From assembly GCA_036023115.1 (NCBI GenBank), contig JAYKKT010000079.1, positions 12,019,501 through 12,083,500 of the forward strand: DNA of 64,000 nucleotides. Reading direction: 5' to 3'. A model generated the notes under the pieces. That model was not told where the DNA came from. It saw nothing but the letters and a program-made list of their open reading frames with translations, and did no database searches. This document shows positions 63,861 through 64,000 of this stretch, one piece after another; the first letter of the stretch is position 1; the number at the start of each line of letters is the position of its first letter. Made by a program: the position numbers and the translations under genes. Source of the DNA: Brasenia schreberi (Eukaryota; Streptophyta; Magnoliopsida; Nymphaeales; Cabombaceae).

Positions 63861-64000
63861 CTTCCAGTAAAGACATCTTTAAATTCTGAAAGCCTACTTG
63901 TTTAATCTCGTTCACATAAATAAGTAATTATTAATATATTTATAGACTATATATAATAGGTAGAGGTAAATGCAAAATATCTTTTAGTGCATAATCTTGT
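63861..64000. other. Downstream of the ILK poly(A) signal
   Basis: AT-rich, no feature seen before the window ends. Confidence 0.5.

Overview
The window is nuclear DNA from a flowering plant. It is AT-rich, contains (TA)n microsatellites, MITE-like foldbacks, Ty1/copia and Ty3/gypsy retrotransposon remains and RTE-type LINEs, and holds one intron-rich host gene whose protein closely resembles the plant integrin-linked-kinase (ILK) family as I remember Arabidopsis ILK1. The species cannot be named from the sequence.

Layout. 1-10.2 kb is intergenic. It holds a LINE fragment, a gypsy integrase remnant, a possible solo LTR, and a cluster of small foldback elements beside long (TA)n tracts. From about 10.3 kb a promoter and leader region precedes a 12-exon plus-strand gene (coding 11386-63546, 1440 nt, 479 residues). 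It encodes an N-terminal Arg/Ser-rich segment, ankyrin repeats and a Raf-like kinase domain lacking the usual HRD and DFG aspartates. All exon joins keep frame. Two introns (3 and 6) use a GC donor instead of GT.

The gene covers more than 52 kb because two introns are filled with transposons. Intron 4 (23.7 kb) holds an outer copia element (A), inside it copia elements B and C, inside those a 4.55-kb non-autonomous LTR element (D) and a DNA transposon with ATAGCGG repeats, and three RTE LINE copies. All oriented elements there are antisense to the gene. Intron 5 (16.5 kb) holds a 14-kb antisense LTR element (E), itself broken by a LINE, fragments of three other LTR elements and a young sense-strand copia element (F, perfect 5-bp target duplication). 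Introns 8 and 9 hold tandem duplications and a 5'-truncated RTE insertion with a 17-bp target duplication.

The most unusual content is element D. It has LTRs, a primer-binding site and a polypurine tract but no recognisable gag-pol. It carries an array of 29-bp repeats, many containing the inverted repeat CAGCCA-N3-TGGCTG, and degraded pieces of host genes: one clearly like the chorismate-binding (PabB) part of aminodeoxychorismate synthase and one like an ABCC transporter nucleotide-binding domain. Element E has related LTRs, looser repeats of similar sequence and its own unrecognised open frames, so D and E may be one gene-capturing family. None of this was checked against databases; family calls rest on remembered motifs.
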